Below are positions 14,105 through 15,970 of a stretch of DNA of 15,970 bases, piece by piece (positions within the stretch are counted from its first letter, which is position 1; each line of letters opens with the position of its first letter). Location of the stretch: assembly GCF_001866055.1 (NCBI RefSeq), contig NZ_MLQS01000001.1:188675-204644 (forward strand), read 5' to 3'. A program made the translations under genes and the position numbers. The notes below the pieces were generated by a model that was not told where the DNA came from, searched no databases, and saw only the letters and a list, made by a program, of their open reading frames with translations. The stretch comes from Anaerobacillus alkalidiazotrophicus. Lineage in GTDB: Bacteria > Bacillota > Bacilli > Bacillales_H > Anaerobacillaceae.

Positions 14105-14784
14105 GAAGATAAAACCCGATATCCAAACCCATAAAGTGTTTCTACATGTAGACGAGGTAATTTTTTACGAAGTCTTCGAACAACATCATCAACTGCGCGT
14201 TCAGAACCGTAATAGTCGGAGCCCCATACGTAATCGATAATTTCTTCGCGAGAAAATGCTTTACCAACCTTTGAAGTTAGCAGGATAATCAAATCTAATT
14301 CTTTGGTTGTCATTTCTACTAAGTGATTGCCATCATAAATGTTTCTAGTAGTTGGGTCGATAAAGTAACCATTAACTTCAATACGTTTTTGTTCTGTCTT
14401 TTGAGAAGTGTACGTTCTTGATAGAATTCTTTTCACCCGGATAATTAATTCCTCTGGTAAAAATGGCTTTGCTAAATAATCATCACTTCCTAATTCAAGA
14501 CCCAGAACCCTATCAAGATCTTTATCCCTTGCAGAAATGAAAATAACTGGAGTATCATGTTTTGTTTTGATTGCTTTTAATAATTGATATCCATCCATAT
14601 TAGGTAACATAATATCCAAAATCCATATATGAGGTGTTGCATGGTTAATGGCTTCATATGCATCTTGTCCATCTGCAAAATGATGAACTTCCCAACCTTC
14701 CCGAGTCAAATATGCCTTCAATATTTCAGCTAAGTTTTTTTCATCTTCTACTAAATAAACAATATATTTATTATCCACTTTCAT
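14101..14784 (-). CDS. cssR: Secretion-stress response regulator CssR, OmpR family
   Basis: Response regulator of 227 residues (B. subtilis 225) that in B. subtilis activates htrA, htrB and its own operon on secretion stress. Receiver: acidic pocket E13-D14, phosphoacceptor D57 in WILDIMLPNMDGY, S84 in VIFISAR and K106 in AKPF. The segment VIFISARDKDLDRVLGLELG and the end VETLYGFGYRVLSS are very close to CssR. The winged-helix effector has DYYGSERAVDDVVRRLRKK. The frame is open to 14811, but that ATG has no ribosome binding site; the ATG at 14784 follows AAAGGGTG, and a GTG two codons later is also possible. A cssRS operon would be expected to include an htr protease nearby; none is in the window. 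Confidence 0.9.
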   Translation of the reverse strand: MKVDNKYIVYLVEDEKNLAEILKAYLTREGWEVHHFADGQDAYEAINHATPHIWILDIMLPNMDGYQLLKAIKTKHDTPVIFISARDKDLDRVLGLELGSDDYLAKPFLPEELIIRVKRILSRTYTSQKTEQKRIEVNGYFIDPTTRNIYDGNHLVEMTTKELDLIILLTSKVGKAFSREEIIDYVWGSDYYGSERAVDDVVRRLRKKLPRLHVETLYGFGYRVLSS

Positions 14785-14959
14785 CTCACCCTTTAATTTA
14801 TATCTTTGCATATCTCAATTATTAACAATTTTATAAGATTTAACGATAGAATAAATAAAGCACGCGCCTAAGTTGTTTGTTTTATAGCTTCTGCGTAGTA
14901 TTTATATGCCACCTTGTTTCTGACCCTTTAATCCTATAATAAATTCAAGCTTATTTAAA

Positions 14960-14998
14960 GTAAAAGAAAAAATCCTACCATTTATGATAGTAGGATTT
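14960..14998 (-). terminator. Terminator overlapping the stop of the gbsR-type gene
   Basis: AAATCCTAC (14970-14978) pairs with GTAGGATTT (14990-14998) around an 11-base loop. On the minus strand the 3' arm runs into TTTTTTCTTTT. It overlaps the last bases of the gene, including the stop codon, and separates it from cssR. Confidence 0.8.
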
Positions 14999-15566
14999 AT
15001 GATTTCGTTTTTGGAACAAGTTCAAATATTTTCCCATTTTCAACAACCTGGACAAAACGTAAAAGCCATTCATAATATCCTCGCGCGTATTCTAGTCGAA
15101 GAAGATCTTCAGTAATACTTTCTTTTAATTCCTCATCCTCGGTCTGCTCATGTAATTTTAATAGCTCTTCCTTAGCCTCGATCATTTCTTCTATATTAGT
15201 TTCAGTAGCCTTTTTCCAAGTTCTAGAGAATAAAGCAGCAAAGGATTTATACCAATCTGCTTCCGTTCGATATAAATCCTTTCGTACACCACGCTTGAAA
15301 ACAGGTTCAACCATTTTCATATCTTGCAAAGTTCTAACACCTGTACTCATACTTGTCTTACTCATCCCTAGAGCTTCCCTCATATCATCTAGCGTCATAG
15401 GTTCATCCGAGAAATAAAGCGCTCCATATAGACGGCCAATTGATGGAGTAATACCATACAAATTCATATTATTAGCAATGCTTTGTATAAACTGCTCTTT
15501 TGTTTCTTCATATCTTATCCATTCTTTATCATCATGTCTTGAGACTTCATGATCATTATTTACCAA
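14997..15566 (-). CDS. gbsR: GbsR/OpcR-type transcriptional regulator
   Basis: MarR-like winged-helix repressor of about 189 residues (B. subtilis GbsR 180). GbsR and its paralogue OpcR control choline import and conversion to the osmoprotectant glycine betaine. Diagnostic segments are NMNLYGITPSIGRLYGALYF, EPMTLDDMREALGMSKTSMS leading into TGVRTL (the helix-turn-helix), KRGVRKDLYRTEADWY and the C-terminal GKIFELVPK. Which paralogue it is cannot be decided, as no gbsA, gbsB or opu gene is in the window. The frame is open to 15611; a GGAGG at 15575-15579 lies 8 bases before the TTG at 15564-15566, the preferred start, with the TTG one codon earlier as an alternative. A strong dyad upstream may be its operator. 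Confidence 0.85.
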   Translation of the reverse strand: MVNNDHEVSRHDDKEWIRYEETKEQFIQSIANNMNLYGITPSIGRLYGALYFSDEPMTLDDMREALGMSKTSMSTGVRTLQDMKMVEPVFKRGVRKDLYRTEADWYKSFAALFSRTWKKATETNIEEMIEAKEELLKLHEQTEDEELKESITEDLLRLEYARGYYEWLLRFVQVVENGKIFELVPKTKS

Positions 15567-15619
15567 CAAAATAACCTCCAGTAGTAACACATTGTTGTTT
15601 GAAGCATTCAATAAATACT

Positions 15620-15646
15620 GTATAAACTGATTTTATCAGTTTATAC
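15620..15646. promoter_or_regulatory. Perfect dyad, candidate operator of the gbsR-type gene
   Basis: GTATAAACTGA (15620-15630) is perfectly complementary to TCAGTTTATAC (15636-15646) with a TTTTA centre. On the minus strand the centre reads TAAAAT (15630-15635), a possible -10 with a weak -35 TTTTCG 17 bases away (15653-15658). A repressor bound here would block the promoter, consistent with autoregulation. No T run follows, so a terminator is less likely. Confidence 0.55.
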
Positions 15647-15850
15647 GCCTGTCGAAAAGACACTTTATTAAATGATTTTTTCTTTTTAATAAAAAAGTCA
15701 ATTTCATTATCACAAATAACAATTTACATAAAGTCATACTAGTTACAAACGGTTCGAGGTAGCTAGGAATAATATCTTAGTAGCGAGAATAATGAATGTT
15801 GAAATTCATAAATGAATATTGCTTTTATCGTTCTTGTTTTTATCCCACTC

Positions 15851-15927
15851 TTAAGGGGCAAGTAAGACCCCCACCTCAAAACTTAAGAAAATCGAGAAGT
15901 TTAGGTGGGGGATAAACTGCCCCTAAA
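15851..15927. repeat. Nested GC-rich hairpin
   Basis: An outer arm AGGGGCA (15854-15860) pairs with TGCCCCT (15918-15924). Inside, CCCCCACCT (15868-15876) pairs with AGGTGGGGG (15903-15911), and after one bulged C the helix continues as AAACTT/AAGTTT (15879-15884, 15897-15902). Its GC content is far above the surroundings. It may be the end of a mobile element or a structured RNA; see the findings. Confidence 0.6.
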
Positions 15928-15970
15928 GGTCCGATAAGTTGAACTAACAATCAGTGGGGGATGAAGGAAA

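Larger units (their letters stand above)
15567..15970. other. Gene-free right edge
   Basis: No gene is supported here. It holds the gbsR ribosome binding site, a perfect 11-bp dyad (15620-15646), a long A/T-rich stretch (about 15660-15735), a perfect ScoC-type motif AATAATATC at 15768-15776, and a nested GC-rich hairpin from 15851 with a further GC-rich half-palindrome cut by the window edge. Confidence 0.5.

Noticed and set aside
15700..15970. Complete insertion sequence at the right edge
   Set aside because: No transposase coding sequence lies in the window; only a possible structured end is visible.

Overview
The window looks like chromosomal DNA from a low-GC, endospore-forming member of the Bacillaceae, probably a relative of the alkaliphilic Bacillus groups. 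The reasons are the AT-rich sequence, strong GGAGG-type ribosome binding sites, spore-family proteins (YhaL, a YjcZ-type peptide, YhaH) and a gene order that, as I recall it, follows the Bacillus subtilis yha region: ecsC-ecsB-ecsA / hit / serC / yhaH / scoC / yhaI / yhaJ / prsA / yhaL / yhaM. The species cannot be fixed from the sequence alone.

Layout. 1-287 holds a hairpin terminator and no supported gene. 288-3008 (minus) is the ecsABC operon. 3163-4980 (plus) carries hit and serC. 5002-5202 (minus) is a small two-helix membrane protein where I would expect the tryptophan transporter gene trpP; it shares a compact divergent promoter region, with a tandem 11-bp repeat, with yhaH (plus). scoC (plus) and yhaI (minus) converge and overlap by 4 bases. 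7029-8666 (minus) encodes a REC-GGDEF-REC diguanylate cyclase that I do not associate with this neighbourhood. 8984-11186 (plus) holds yhaJ, a 59-residue membrane protein, prsA and a 38-residue YjcZ-type peptide. 11234-15566 (minus) holds yhaL, yhaM, a cssR-cssS two-component pair and a GbsR-type regulator. The last 360 bases have no gene but carry a strong operator-like dyad and a nested GC-rich hairpin structure cut by the window edge.

How the genes fit together. Many belong to the secretion and exoprotease network: the Ecs ABC transporter (protein secretion, processing and competence), ScoC (Hpr; repressor of exoprotease and sporulation genes), PrsA (extracytoplasmic foldase) and CssRS (sensor of misfolded exported proteins). 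In B. subtilis cssRS lies elsewhere, beside htrB; here it sits just past yhaM, where I would expect yhaN-yhaO. Perfect matches to the published ScoC consensus RATANTATY lie upstream of yhaH, scoC and serC, which suggests local ScoC control, although such AT-rich motifs also arise by chance. No RNA genes, CRISPR array or complete mobile element were seen. The most unusual features are the degenerate-receiver diguanylate cyclase, the repeat array over overlapping divergent promoters, and the structured element at the right edge.
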